A stretch of DNA of 64,000 nt from CBDBBY01 sp965203795 (GCA_965203795.1 OZ241915.1:806001-870000); one strand, 5' to 3'. Counted from the first letter of the stretch, positions 49,610 through 59,085 are shown. Program-made: numbers and translations. The notes: generated by a model not told the origin, from the sequence alone.

Positions 49610-50487
49610 ACAGAACAACCGGAATAATCGCCGTTGCCGTGATCCTCGTCGCGGGCGCGCTCAGCTCGATCTTCATCGTCGACGAACGCGAAAAGGCGCT
49701 GGTGCTCCAGTTCGGGCAAGTCCAGCGCGTCGAGGAGAACCCCGGACTCTCGTTCAAGATTCCGGTGATCCAAGAGGTCGTGCGCTACGACGACCGGATC
49801 CTTTCGCTTGAAACGCAGCCGCTCGAGGTTACGCCGCTCGACGATCGGAGGCTGGTGGTCGACGCGTTCGCCCGCTACCGAATCATCAATGTCGTCCAGT
49901 TCAGGGAAGCTGTCGGCGTTGGCGGCGTGAGGTCGGCGGAAAGCAGGCTTGAACGAATTTTGAACGCTGCGACCCGCGAAGTGCTGGGTTCGGTGGCGTC
50001 GAACACCGTGCTGTCGGCCGACCGCGCGGCGCTGATGGGGCAAATCCGCGACACCGCCAAGGTCGAGGCCGAAAACCTCGGCGTGGAGATCATTGATGTG
50101 CGGCTCAAGCGCACCGACCTTCCCACGCAGAACCTGGAAGCGACTTTCGCGAGGATGCGCGCGGAGCGGGAGCGAGAAGCGGCGGACGAAATCGCGCGGG
50201 GCGAAGAGGCCGCGCAGAAGGTGCGGGCGCAGGCCGACCGGACGCAGGTCGAGATCGTTTCCGAAGCGCAGAAGCAGGCCGAGATCACCAGAGGCGAAGC
50301 CGACGCGGAACGGAACAGGGTGTTCGCGGAGGCGTACGGCAAGGATCCGGAGTTCTTCAAGTTTTACAGGTCGTTGAATGCGTACGACGCCGCCTTCAAG
50401 TCCGACAACACGACCTTCGTCATGGCGCCGGACGGCGAATTCTTCGAATACCTGAAAGACGTGGGAGGCGTGGCGGAAGCGGAGTGA
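49606..50487 (+). CDS. hflC: FtsH protease modulator HflC
   Basis: 293 residues: an N-terminal membrane helix (G-I-I-A-V-A-V-I-L-V-A-G), the SPFH domain beginning V-D-E-R-E-K-A-L-V-L-Q-F-G, the conserved V-R-L-K-R-T-D-L-P-T segment and the C-terminal Y-R-S-L-N-A-Y. Partner of HflK in controlling FtsH. Overlaps at both ends (ATGA with hflK, GTGA with the next gene) show tight coupling. Confidence 0.96.
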   Translation: MNRTTGIIAVAVILVAGALSSIFIVDEREKALVLQFGQVQRVEENPGLSFKIPVIQEVVRYDDRILSLETQPLEVTPLDDRRLVVDAFARYRIINVVQFREAVGVGGVRSAESRLERILNAATREVLGSVASNTVLSADRAALMGQIRDTAKVEAENLGVEIIDVRLKRTDLPTQNLEATFARMRAEREREAADEIARGEEAAQKVRAQADRTQVEIVSEAQKQAEITRGEADAERNRVFAEAYGKDPEFFKFYRSLNAYDAAFKSDNTTFVMAPDGEFFEYLKDVGGVAEAE

Positions 50488-50678
50488 TTGGCGATCTGGT
50501 TCTCGCGCTCGGATTGGTCGTGGTCATCGAGGGGCTAGCGCTCGCGCTGCTTCCCGGGCGGGTCGAGGATGCGATGCGGGTGCTCTCGAGCCTCAAGCCG
50601 GACACCAGAAGGCTGATCGGGCTGGCGTCGCTGGCGGTCGGCGTCCTGATCGTCTGGATAGCGCGGAACCTGCTTTAG
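50484..50678 (+). CDS. DUF2065 small membrane protein
   Basis: 64 residues with a GTG start overlapping the hflC stop. Two membrane helices (I-G-D-L-V-L-A-L-G-L-V and the C-terminal I-G-L-A-S-L-A-V-G-V) flank a short loop containing L-P. This matches the DUF2065 family, which commonly follows hflKC in proteobacteria; a role in the HflKC/FtsH system is inferred from position. Confidence 0.88.
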   Translation: MIGDLVLALGLVVVIEGLALALLPGRVEDAMRVLSSLKPDTRRLIGLASLAVGVLIVWIARNLL

Positions 50679-50915
50679 CGCCCTGCTGGAGCGCGGGCCT
50701 GCCCCGCATTCCGGCGGCGGCGCGCCCAAGCGCCGGGGTTTCGGCCAGGCGGAATGGCCGGAACCCGCCAAGCGGCCGGCGCGGAGCGGGTTCGTTGCGG
50801 CAACTCACGATTTTGTTCAGTCGCCGGGTCTTGCGCCGAAGGGAATTCGCAACAGATTGCCGCGAACCTGTCGAGGGGCGCGGCCTTCCGCGCGGAAAGA
50901 ACGAAAAACGGAGGT

Positions 50916-52388
50916 ATGGACATGTGGCTATCTGACGGAATCGGAAGCGGCGCCGCGAAAGCGAAAGGATTCGCAATTGCCGCGGCGCTGTTCGCGGGGC
51001 AGGCGTTCCACGCGGGCGCTGCGGCGGCCCACGAAAGCTTCGCGGAGCTGGTGGAGCGGCTGCTGCCGTCGGTCGTCAACATCAGCGTGGTTTCGGATGT
51101 CGCGGTGTCGGCGATCCCCAATTTCCCCTTTCCCGAAGGGTCGCCGTTCGAAGACTTCTTCCGCCGGTTCATGGATCCGGGGCAGCTTCCCGACGGGAGG
51201 ATGCAGCCGAGGGTCGGCGCTGGGTCCGGCTTCGTGATTTCCGAGGAAGGCTACGTCGTCACGAACCACCATGTCGTTTCGAACGCGCGCGAAATCAGGA
51301 TCGAGACCTACGACGGGGAAGTGCTCAACGCGACGGTCGTCGGCACCGACGAGAAGACGGACATCGCGCTGCTGAAGGTTGAAAGCGGGCGGCCGCTGCA
51401 GCCCTTGGAATTCGCCGACAGCGACGACGCGAGGGTCGGCGACCATGTGCTTGTGATCGGGAATCCGCACGGATTCGGGTTTTCGGTCTCGACCGGGATC
51501 GTTTCCGCGCGGAATCGGGATTTCCGGGGCCCTTACGACGATTTCATCCAGACCGACGCCGCGATCAACCAAGGCAATTCCGGCGGCCCGCTCTTCAACG
51601 TCGATGGCGAGGTGATCGGCGTCAACACGATGATCATCAGCCCCGGCCCGAGCATGGGCGGGGGCGGCTCCATCGGCATCGGATTCGCGATGGCGTCGAA
51701 CGTGGTTTCGAAAGTGGTCGACCAGCTTCGGGACCACGGAACGACGAGGCGGGGCTGGCTTGGCGTGCAGATTCAGCCCGTTACCGATGATCTTGCGGGC
51801 GCCATGGGGATGGACGCCGCTTCCGGCGCGCTGATCGCCCAGATACTCGAGGGCCCCGCTGCCGACGCCGGCCTCAGGAGGGGCGACGTGATCCTTCGGC
51901 TGGACGGGAAGGATGTGGACAGCCCCCGGGATTTGGTCCGGATGATCGCCGATGCGCCGTCGGACCGGGAGGTCGTGATCGAGGTCCGCCGGAATCGGGA
52001 ACTGCGGACGTTCCGCGTGAGGCTCGGCCTGCGCGAGGAGATGGAACCCAGGCAGACGGCGTCCGGGCCGCGGGATTCGCAGCCTCCCGAGATAACGGAA
52101 CTCGGCATCGTCGTGTCCGAGATCACGCCGGAGCTGAGGGCGAGCCTCGAACTCGGCGAGGAATCCGCGGGCTTGGCGATCGTCGAGGTGGATTCCGAAT
52201 CGGAAGCCTGGCTGAAGAACGTCGCGCCCGGCGATCTGCTGATCGAGATGGACGGCAGACCGGTCGCGAGCACGGAGGAATTCCGCCGGATCGTGAAGGA
52301 AGCGCGGGACGCGGGCCTGGCCTCCATAATCGTTCTCGTCGAAAGGGACGGCCAAGCCCGGTACATCGCGCTGTCGCTTACGGGCTGA
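50916..52388 (+). CDS. degQ: Do-family periplasmic serine protease (DegP/DegQ type)
   Basis: 490 residues: signal peptide, trypsin-like domain with triad His119 (T-N-H-H-V), Asp149 (T-D-I-A-L-L) and Ser222 (G-N-S-G-G-P), then two PDZ domains (about 285-370 and 395-485). It degrades or refolds damaged envelope proteins. GGAGG lies closer to ideal distance from the second ATG at 50922, so translation may start two codons later. It follows hflKC-DUF2065, joining two membrane-quality-control systems. Confidence 0.94.
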   Translation: MDMWLSDGIGSGAAKAKGFAIAAALFAGQAFHAGAAAAHESFAELVERLLPSVVNISVVSDVAVSAIPNFPFPEGSPFEDFFRRFMDPGQLPDGRMQPRVGAGSGFVISEEGYVVTNHHVVSNAREIRIETYDGEVLNATVVGTDEKTDIALLKVESGRPLQPLEFADSDDARVGDHVLVIGNPHGFGFSVSTGIVSARNRDFRGPYDDFIQTDAAINQGNSGGPLFNVDGEVIGVNTMIISPGPSMGGGGSIGIGFAMASNVVSKVVDQLRDHGTTRRGWLGVQIQPVTDDLAGAMGMDAASGALIAQILEGPAADAGLRRGDVILRLDGKDVDSPRDLVRMIADAPSDREVVIEVRRNRELRTFRVRLGLREEMEPRQTASGPRDSQPPEITELGIVVSEITPELRASLELGEESAGLAIVEVDSESEAWLKNVAPGDLLIEMDGRPVASTEEFRRIVKEARDAGLASIIVLVERDGQARYIALSLTG

Positions 52389-52416
52389 TTGCGGCTCGCC
52401 GCGCCGCATGCGTCCC

Positions 52417-52443
52417 GGCCCGGCCGGAGATTCCGGCCGGGCC
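52417..52443. terminator. Stem-loop after the degQ-like gene
   Basis: GGCCCGGCCGG and CCGGCCGGGCC form a perfect 11-bp stem with loop AGATT, 28 nt after the stop. There is no T-run, so it is either a weak terminator or an RNA 3'-end stabiliser. Confidence 0.55.
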
Positions 52444-52558
52444 GCGCCACATTGGGCTTCCCTGTGCGCCTTGCCGCGAACCGGCGGCGCGGCGCGCTAT
52501 GGCGGCCAGCGAATCCTTGCATTAATGAGCGGCCCATCACCGCTAGATCGAGTTGGAC

Positions 52559-52882
52559 ATGGCGAAGATCACCTACATTGAGTTCAACGGCACGGAGCAC
52601 TTGGTCGAAGTCCCCAACGGGTTCAGCGTCATGGAGGGCGCCCGCGACAACAGCATTCCGGGAATCGAGGCGGATTGCGGGGGCTCGTGCGCATGCTCCA
52701 CTTGCCATGTCTACGTGGACGACAGCTGGGTGGACAGGCTTCCCGAAATGGAGGCGATGGAGGAGGACATGCTGGACTTCGCGTGGGAGCCCGACCCGGT
52801 CAAGTCCCGCCTGACGTGCCAGCTGAAGGTCACCGACGATCTCGACGGCCTCGTCGTCCGCATGCCGGAGCGGCAGATCTGA
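52559..52882 (+). CDS. 2Fe-2S ferredoxin (adrenodoxin/Isc type)
   Basis: 107 residues. Cysteine spacing Cys40-x5-Cys46-x2-Cys49-x37-Cys87 is that of the vertebrate-type/Fdx ferredoxins; an additional Cys44 lies inside the loop. The acidic helix E-A-M-E-E-D-M-L and the A-D-C-G-G-S-C-A-C-S-T-C loop are typical. It carries electrons to P450s or Fe-S assembly; no partner reductase is in the window. The ATG at 52559 was chosen by family N-terminus. Confidence 0.92.
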   Translation: MAKITYIEFNGTEHLVEVPNGFSVMEGARDNSIPGIEADCGGSCACSTCHVYVDDSWVDRLPEMEAMEEDMLDFAWEPDPVKSRLTCQLKVTDDLDGLVVRMPERQI

Positions 52883-52920
52883 ACGCAAGTCGGCGAAGCT
52901 GAATCCGGAGCTCCCGCGCC

Positions 52921-54447
52921 TTGGCAGGCATTTCCGCTGAAAGCGCAGGCACGCTGTTCGACAGCGCGCCGCGTCCGCCTGGCGGAAACATCCCCGAATT
53001 CACGGTCGAGCAGATTTCGCGCGCGGTCAGGCAGGCGATCGAAGGAAGCTTCGGCCGCATCAGGCTGAGGGGCGAGCTGTCAAGCGTGTCCCGGCCCAAT
53101 TCCGGGCATGTCTATTTGAGCTTCAAGCAAGGAAGGCACACCCTGCAGGCGGTCATCTGGCGGGGCGTTTTCCAGCGCATCAGGACGGATCCCCAGACGG
53201 GCATCGAGTACGTCGCGACCGGGCGGCTGACGGCCTATTCCGGCTCGTCGTCCTACCAGCTGACAATTGAAGAGCTCGTCCCGGCGGGGAAGGGCGAATG
53301 GCTGGCTCTTCTGGAGGAGCGCAAGGCGAAGCTCCAGGCGGAAGGCCTGTTCGACGCGGCCCGCAAGCGGGCGCTTCCGGCCATGCCGGAGGTGATCGGT
53401 GTCGTCACGTCGCCGTCGGGCGCGGTGATCCGCGACATCCTTCACAGGCTCCGCGATCGGTTCCCCTGCCATGTCCTGGTCTGGCCGGCTTCGATGCAGG
53501 GCGAAAGCTGCGCGAGCGAGGTTGAGACGGCGATCAAGGGATTCAACAGCGCGGAGCCGGAATCCGGAGTGCCGCGCCCGGATCTGATCATCGTGGCCCG
53601 GGGCGGCGGTTCCGTCGAGGACCTTATGGGATTCAGCGAAGAGAGCGTCGTGCGCGCCGCGGCGGGCAGCGCAATTCCGCTGGTGTCGGCGGTAGGGCAT
53701 GAGACCGACACGACGCTGATCGACTTCGCATCGGATGTCCGCGCGCCGACGCCGACGGCGGCGGCGGAGATGGCCGTGCCGGTGCGTTCCGAACTCCTGG
53801 CCGATGTCGCGTCGCTCGAATCGCGGCTGATAAATGCCGTCGGCAGAAGCCGGAGCCAACGGGCGCAGCGGCTGAGCGATCTCGCCCGCGCGCTTCCGTC
53901 GCCGGACGCCCTGCTGGCGTTCCCTCGGCAGCGGGTCGACCACGGGTCGGAGCGGCTGAGGAATTCGCTGCGGTCGGGGGTCCAGGCGCGCAAGCTGAAA
54001 CTGGCGGATATGGCGGGTCGGCTCCGCCTGCCGCCGTCGGTGCACGAGGCCCGGCGCAAGCTTGATCTCATCGCCGGAAGCCTGAGGCAGGCGGCGGTCT
54101 CCGGCCTTGACCGCCGGAAGCGCGATCTTGATTCGGTTTCGGCCAGGACGGGCCCGCAGCACTTGCTTGCGCTTGCGCGGCGGAAAGGAACGGAGCTCGA
54201 CAGCGCCTCCCGGCGGGTGGACGCGGCCTGCCGGACGAGACTCGGGTCGCTCGGCCAAAGCCTGAGCGCGGTCGGACGGCTGCTCGAGTCGCTGGGGTAC
54301 CAGCGCACGCTGGAGCGCGGCTACGCAGTGGTCCGCGCCGAGGGAAAGGTCGCGGTTCGGGCCGAGGATGCGCGGAGCGCTGGCGAGCTCGAAATAGAAT
54401 TCCGGGACGGCAAAGTGCCCGTGCGGCATGCCGGCGCCGACGGATAG
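52921..54447 (+). CDS. xseA: Exodeoxyribonuclease VII large subunit
   Basis: 508 residues with a TTG start. The N-terminal OB-fold domain shows G-R-I-R-L-R-G-E-L-S and H-V-Y-L-S-F-K. The catalytic domain contains G-V-V-T-S-P-S-G-A-V-I-R-D, A-R-G-G-G-S-V-E-D-L and A-V-G-H-E-T-D-T-T-L-I-D-F. A long C-terminal helical region follows. It degrades single-stranded DNA with XseB, which is not in the window. The C-terminal region is strongly Arg-rich. Confidence 0.95.
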   Translation: MAGISAESAGTLFDSAPRPPGGNIPEFTVEQISRAVRQAIEGSFGRIRLRGELSSVSRPNSGHVYLSFKQGRHTLQAVIWRGVFQRIRTDPQTGIEYVATGRLTAYSGSSSYQLTIEELVPAGKGEWLALLEERKAKLQAEGLFDAARKRALPAMPEVIGVVTSPSGAVIRDILHRLRDRFPCHVLVWPASMQGESCASEVETAIKGFNSAEPESGVPRPDLIIVARGGGSVEDLMGFSEESVVRAAAGSAIPLVSAVGHETDTTLIDFASDVRAPTPTAAAEMAVPVRSELLADVASLESRLINAVGRSRSQRAQRLSDLARALPSPDALLAFPRQRVDHGSERLRNSLRSGVQARKLKLADMAGRLRLPPSVHEARRKLDLIAGSLRQAAVSGLDRRKRDLDSVSARTGPQHLLALARRKGTELDSASRRVDAACRTRLGSLGQSLSAVGRLLESLGYQRTLERGYAVVRAEGKVAVRAEDARSAGELEIEFRDGKVPVRHAGADG

Positions 54448-54510
54448 ACGGATGGCAGCGCCGACCGGAATGAAGCCGGATGTTGCGCGCTTCGGCGCGA
54501 AGGATGGCCG

Positions 54511-55524
54511 ATGGCGTTCCTGAAAAAGCTGAGAGACCGCTTGTTCCGGTCCTCAGCGAAGCTCGAGGAGGGCTTGGACGACCTCGTTCAGGAAGGCGCC
54601 GCGGCGGATGCCGCCGAACAGGAAGACAAACCGGCCGACCGCTCCGTTGCCGGCGGCCTGCCAGGCGCTGCCGGCGACGGCCAGCAGGAAGCCCGCCGCA
54701 GGCTTGATGACGAAATGCTTGAAAGCTTGGAGGATCTGCTGGTCGCTTCGGACATGGGAGTCGATGCCGCTGGGCGGGTGTGCGCATCAATCGCGGAAGG
54801 CAAGTTCGGGCGCCGGGTCGCGTCGTCGGAAATCAGGAGGCTGATCGCGGAGGATGTCACCAGGATTCTGGAGCCGGTTGCGAAGCCGCTTCCGATATAC
54901 GGGCTCAAGCCGCAGGTCCTGCTGGTGGTCGGCGTCAACGGCTCCGGGAAGACCACCACGATCGGCAAGCTGGCAAGCCAGTTCCGGTCCGCCGGCAAGT
55001 CGGTATCCATCGCCGCTGGCGACACGTTCCGCGCGGCCGCCGTGGAACAGCTCAGGATCTGGGGCGAGCGGGCCGGGGTGCCGGTGTTCACAGCCGCGGA
55101 AGGATCCGACCCTGCGGCGCTGTCCTACAGCGCGCTGGAGAAGGCGAAGGCCGACGGGACCGATCTGCTTCTGATCGACACCGCCGGCAGGCTGCAGAAC
55201 CGGAAGGATTTGATGGAGGAGTTGGCCAAGATCGTCAGGGTGGTCCGCAAGCAGGACGAGACCGCTCCGCACAACACGCTGCTGGTGCTGGACGCCACGA
55301 CAGGTCAGAACGCGCTGTCGCAAGTGGAAATCTTCAGGAATGTGGCGGATGTGACGGGGTTGGTGATGACGAAGCTTGATGGAACCGCGAAGGGCGGCAT
55401 CCTGGTCGCGCTGGCGGAGAAGTTCGGCCTGCCGATACACGCGATCGGCGTGGGCGAAGCCATCGGGGACCTTGCGCCGTTCGATCCCGAGGATTTCGCC
55501 AAGGCGCTGACCGGAACGGGCTGA
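54511..55524 (+). CDS. ftsY: Signal recognition particle receptor FtsY
   Basis: 337 residues: a short acidic A-region, then the N-domain and the GTPase domain with G-V-N-G-S-G-K-T-T-T, D-T-F-R-A-A-A, D-T-A-G-R, T-K-L-D-G-T-A-K-G-G and G-V-G-E-A-I-G-D-L. It docks SRP-ribosome complexes at the membrane. ftsY followed by yciB is a familiar alphaproteobacterial order. Confidence 0.96.
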   Translation: MAFLKKLRDRLFRSSAKLEEGLDDLVQEGAAADAAEQEDKPADRSVAGGLPGAAGDGQQEARRRLDDEMLESLEDLLVASDMGVDAAGRVCASIAEGKFGRRVASSEIRRLIAEDVTRILEPVAKPLPIYGLKPQVLLVVGVNGSGKTTTIGKLASQFRSAGKSVSIAAGDTFRAAAVEQLRIWGERAGVPVFTAAEGSDPAALSYSALEKAKADGTDLLLIDTAGRLQNRKDLMEELAKIVRVVRKQDETAPHNTLLVLDATTGQNALSQVEIFRNVADVTGLVMTKLDGTAKGGILVALAEKFGLPIHAIGVGEAIGDLAPFDPEDFAKALTGTG

Positions 55525-55599
55525 GGAAGCGGCGGCGGGGCGGCCCGCCGGAATGAATCGAGGCGCCGCCCGGCGGACGCCGCAGACGGAAGGGCAAAG

Positions 55600-56208
55600 A
55601 TGACAGAGCAAAAAATAAGCCAATCGACGAAGATGGCGCTCGAGCTCGGCCCCGTGCTGCTTTTCTTTGTCGGCTACACGCTGGTGAAGGATCGCACTTT
55701 CGAGGTTTTCGGCGTTGAATACTCGGGGTTCATCGCCGCGACCGCGGCCTTCATTCCGTTGCTGCTGGCATCAAGCGCGATTCTGTGGAGGCTGACGGGC
55801 AAGCTTTCCCGGATGCAGCTGCTCACCGCGGTTCTCGTCGTCGTGCTAGGCGGGCTTGGCATCTGGTTCAACGACGAGCGCTTCTTCAAGATGAAGCCCA
55901 CTATCGTCTACGCCGTGTTCGCGGCCGTGCTTGGCGGAGGGCTGGTTCGCGGCCAGTCCCTCCTTCAATACGTCATGGACGAGGCGATCCCGCTGAACCG
56001 CGAAGGCTGGATGACACTGACCCGCCGCACGGCGATGCTTTTCGCCGGGCTGGCGCTGGCGAACGAGCTGATCTGGCGCACGATGTCGACGGATGCGTGG
56101 GTCACGTTCAAGACCTTCGTCGCCACCGGCGCGATCATCCTGTTCTTTGGGTTCAACATTTTCTTTCTGGCGCGGGCGGGAATGTACGAACCCGCAGCGA
56201 AGGAGTGA
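55600..56208 (+). CDS. yciB: Inner-membrane-spanning protein YciB (septation protein A family)
   Basis: 202 residues with five hydrophobic segments. The family motifs L-E-L-G-P-V-L-L-F-F near the N-terminus and K-M-K-P-T-I-V-Y and L-A-N-E-L-I-W-R further on are visible. The family is linked to envelope and septum integrity. It lies 75 nt after ftsY. Confidence 0.92.
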   Translation: MTEQKISQSTKMALELGPVLLFFVGYTLVKDRTFEVFGVEYSGFIAATAAFIPLLLASSAILWRLTGKLSRMQLLTAVLVVVLGGLGIWFNDERFFKMKPTIVYAVFAAVLGGGLVRGQSLLQYVMDEAIPLNREGWMTLTRRTAMLFAGLALANELIWRTMSTDAWVTFKTFVATGAIILFFGFNIFFLARAGMYEPAAKE

Positions 56209-56238
56209 CCCGGCCGCGCTCCGGCGGCTTCCAGGAAC

Positions 56239-56943
56239 CTATCCCTTCTGTCCGAAGAGTATCTTCTGCGCCTTCCGGTCCGGCGCCGAATTCCGCCGCA
56301 GCTCCGAAGCCACTGCGCGGCCGGCCTTGACGGCGGGGCGGCCGCCAACCCGATCCAGCCATGCCGCCATCCGCGGATACTTGCCCAGATCCTGCTCCTG
56401 GCCCTCCCACAGCGAGGCCCACGGCCAGATCGCCATGTCGGCGATGGAGTAGTCGCCCGCGACGTACTCGCGTTCCGCGAGGCGCGTGTCCAGCACCCGG
56501 TACAGCCGGGAGACTTCGTTGCGGTAGCGGTCCTTCGCGTACGGAAGGTCCTGCGGCGGGTCGAGCTGCGGCGCGTATTTGATGAAGTGGTGCGCCTGCC
56601 CGGCCATCGGGCCGACGCCGCCCATCTGCCACATCAGCCACTGCTCGATCTCGATGCGCTCGCGCTCGTTCGATCCGTAGAACCGTCCGTGCTTCCTTCC
56701 GAGATACTGCAGTATCGCGCCTGACTCGAAAATGCCGACGGGAGCGCCGCCGGGACCGTCATGATCCACGATCGCCGGCATCTTGTTGTTCGGAGCGATC
56801 TTGAGGAAATCCGGCTTGAATTGGTCCCCGCCGCCGATGTCCACTTTGTGCAGCTCGTAGGGAAGCCCGAGCTCCTCCAATGCGATTGAGATCTTCCAGC
56901 CGTTGGGCGTGGGCCAGTAATAGAGGTCGATCGGTTTCGGCAT
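56239..56943 (-). CDS. Glutathione S-transferase (YfcG/Ure2-like)
   Basis: 234 residues. The thioredoxin-fold N-terminus is L-Y-Y-W-P-T-P-N-G-W-K-I, where the Thr-Pro-Asn follows the YfcG-type active site. N-K-M-P-A-I-V-D and F-E-S-G-A-I-L-Q-Y-L (glutathione-binding) come next, then a helical C-terminal domain with Y-S-I-A-D-M-A-I-W-P-W. Relatives act as disulfide-bond reductases. The ATG at 56943 follows AGGAGA. Confidence 0.92.
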   Translation of the reverse strand: MPKPIDLYYWPTPNGWKISIALEELGLPYELHKVDIGGGDQFKPDFLKIAPNNKMPAIVDHDGPGGAPVGIFESGAILQYLGRKHGRFYGSNERERIEIEQWLMWQMGGVGPMAGQAHHFIKYAPQLDPPQDLPYAKDRYRNEVSRLYRVLDTRLAEREYVAGDYSIADMAIWPWASLWEGQEQDLGKYPRMAAWLDRVGGRPAVKAGRAVASELRRNSAPDRKAQKILFGQKG

Positions 56944-56991
56944 GCGGGCTCTCCTTGTTTCCCGCACGCATAGAAGCGCTCGCTTCCGCTT

Positions 56992-58236
56992 TCAACCCGC
57001 GTCCGGCGGCGCAAGCTTGACGGCGGGATCGGCGTACCTTCGCTCCGGAAACACCGAATACCAGCCGGGACGCGCGGGGTCGCGGTCGTACATGTAGCCG
57101 CCGATCTCCCGGTAGTGTTCCGCGTACTGGGCAAGCTTGTCCCGATCGACCTCGACACCCAAGCCCGGCGCCTTGGGCAAGGCGATCCTGCCGCCAACGT
57201 ACTTGAGCTTCCCTCCGGATATTATGTCGTCCTTCAGGTGGTGGTAGTGGGCGTCGGCCGCGAAGCCGAGGTTCGGCAGGCACGCTCCCAGATGGAGCAT
57301 GGACGCCAACTGGATGCCCAATTCGCCGGACGAATGGACGGCGGCCCCGTACTGGAACGTCTCCAGGATCTGTCCCGCCTTGTGCGCCTGCCGCAGCCCG
57401 CCCCAGAACGTCGTATCCAGCAGAACCACGTCGACAAGATCGTGCCTCACGTTCTGCGCGAGCTGTTCGAAATTCACGACCACCGAATTCGTCGCCGTCG
57501 GAATCCGGACGAATTGCCGAAGCCGGCGCATGCCTTCGAGGCCCCATGTCGGATCCTCGAAATAGTCGTTGTTCAGATCATCGATCGCCCTGCCGACCCG
57601 GATCGCCTCCTCCACGGTCCAGACCGAGTTCGGGTCCAAGCGCAGCGAGTCGGACGGGAAGGCGTCGGCGAGGGCGCGGAACACCTCGATGTCGTGTTCG
57701 GGTCGGAAATGGCCGCCTTTCAGCTTGTGCGTAGCGAATCCGTGCCGCGCTTTGAGATCCCGGGCGTGAGCGACAATCTCGTCGGCGAACGTCTCGCCGC
57801 CTGCGCCCGTTCCGGAATCCGCGTACCTGTAGAAAAGGTAGCTCGCGAACGGCACTTCCTCCCGAATCGCGCCTCCGAGCAGATCGCAGGCGCGGACGCC
57901 CAGCCGCTTTCCGGCCAGATCCATGCAGGCCATCTCGACCGCCGCATGGACCTGCATCCGGTTGTTGTACAGGGATCCGACCGGGTTCATAATCTTCCAG
58001 CGCAACTGCTCAAGCTGCAGCGGGTCGTGGCCGACCAGATACGGCTTCAGTCCGGCAACCGCGCCTTCGGCGGACTCGCCGCCGCCTCCCATCTCGCCGA
58101 AACCGCTAAGTCCGTTGTCGCCGATGACTTCCACGATCGTGCGCACGAACCGTCCCCAGTGCGCGCCGTTCGAATGCCGGAGCGGCGCTTCCAAGGGAAC
58201 GGCGACTGTCGTAGCCGAAATGTCGGCAATCTTCAT
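56992..58236 (-). CDS. Enolase-superfamily acid-sugar dehydratase (glucarate dehydratase-like)
   Basis: 414 residues with the mandelate racemase/muconate lactonising enzyme fold. Active-site residues resemble the GlucD subgroup: K171-x-K173 (H-K-L-K-G-G), metal ligands Asp201 (L-D-P-N-S), Glu227 (F-E-D-P) and Asn250 (A-T-N), and the Asp274-His301 dyad (L-L-D-T and V-H-S-S). It probably dehydrates an acid sugar to a 2-keto-3-deoxy product; which one is unknown. The ATG at 58236 has GGAGG upstream. It lies next to a sugar importer operon on the other strand. Confidence 0.85.
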   Translation of the reverse strand: MKIADISATTVAVPLEAPLRHSNGAHWGRFVRTIVEVIGDNGLSGFGEMGGGGESAEGAVAGLKPYLVGHDPLQLEQLRWKIMNPVGSLYNNRMQVHAAVEMACMDLAGKRLGVRACDLLGGAIREEVPFASYLFYRYADSGTGAGGETFADEIVAHARDLKARHGFATHKLKGGHFRPEHDIEVFRALADAFPSDSLRLDPNSVWTVEEAIRVGRAIDDLNNDYFEDPTWGLEGMRRLRQFVRIPTATNSVVVNFEQLAQNVRHDLVDVVLLDTTFWGGLRQAHKAGQILETFQYGAAVHSSGELGIQLASMLHLGACLPNLGFAADAHYHHLKDDIISGGKLKYVGGRIALPKAPGLGVEVDRDKLAQYAEHYREIGGYMYDRDPARPGWYSVFPERRYADPAVKLAPPDAG

Positions 58237-58868
58237 TTGCCGGTCCTCCATCCGCGAAGCGCCGAGCGGGCAGCCGAAAGCGCTTCGCGCCGGCTTCGCT
58301 GCTCCGAGGCCATCCATCGAAGCGGCTGTCGAGTGGCGCGCGATCCGCAGCCCATTTGGGCCCGTGCTTGCCCGCCAAGATCTCCGCGAGCGGCCGCAGG
58401 CGCAAGCCTTCGGGTCCCGATCAGGAACCGCTTGGCGGACAACGAGTCAAAGCTTTTCTTCAAATCCTTCAGCAGCTCGAACCGGCTGTCCGGATCGAAA
58501 GGCCAAACGGGCTTGGCCTGCCGGGCTGCGCCGCTGCCGCCTCTGGCAGTCCGCTTGCCGCGGGAATCCGCGGGCTCCGCGGAAGGCGTCCGGCAGCGTC
58601 GTTTCCTGTCGGAGCCGCTTGTCGGCGTTCCGCGGCGACCCGTCCGCCCGTCAGGCGCGTGGACGCCTCCGGAAACCTGGCGTTTGCGAGGGCCGGCGCC
58701 ATGCCGCTCTCGTGCGCTCCGAGGCGCCCCATTAGCGCTTGGCTTGCCCGTCCCGATGGCTGCTTGCCGTTGCGCTTTCCCCGGCCGTTTTCCGCACCGG
58801 GCCGCCCTGCGGATGATGGCGACCACGTCATCGGCTGGCAGCTGCTGCCTGAGGTCGCGCTGCCTCAT
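58233..58868 (-). CDS. Possible small basic protein upstream of the dehydratase
   Basis: A 211-residue reading starting M-R-Q-R-D-L-R-Q-Q-L-P-A-D-D-V-V-A-I-I-R-R-A-A-type sequence and holding F-E-L-L-K-D-L-K-K-S-F-D-S-L later, with an Arg/Gly/Pro-rich middle. I do not recognise a family. Its TGA overlaps the dehydratase ATG (ATGA, 58236-58233), which is the pattern of a coupled operon. The codons at both ends have a GC-rich third position. Against it: low complexity, many Arg, and GC-rich DNA often has long open frames by chance. If it is not real, 58237-59119 is a gene-free stretch of almost 900 bases. Confidence 0.35.
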   Translation of the reverse strand: MRQRDLRQQLPADDVVAIIRRAARCGKRPGKAQRQAAIGTGKPSANGAPRSARERHGAGPRKRQVSGGVHAPDGRTGRRGTPTSGSDRKRRCRTPSAEPADSRGKRTARGGSGAARQAKPVWPFDPDSRFELLKDLKKSFDSLSAKRFLIGTRRLAPAAARGDLGGQARAQMGCGSRATRQPLRWMASEQRSRREALSAARSALRGWRTGK

Positions 58869-59056
58869 CTTCGATATCCTGCCGAACTCGTCGGAAAAGC
58901 GCCCAACCCGCGGGCGATCGGCGCCGTCGCGCTTCGTCGAGGGCCGGCAAGCCGGAAAGCCCGGCGGAAACATCCGGAACGGCCGAATCGCCAGCTGCGC
59001 GAAGCGAATTGGCAACGACGCCGGATAGTCGAAAATTCATTCGCCTTCGCAAGCCG

Positions 59057-59085
59057 TTGACAAGCCTCCCCTGCTGAACTTGAGT
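59057..59085 (+). promoter_or_regulatory. Candidate promoter of the ribose-type importer operon
   Basis: A perfect TTGACA at 59057-59062, a 17-nt spacer and TTGAGT at 59080-59085 stand 34 nt before the binding-protein ATG. The -10 element is a poor match, so regulation by an activator would be expected if real. Confidence 0.4.
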
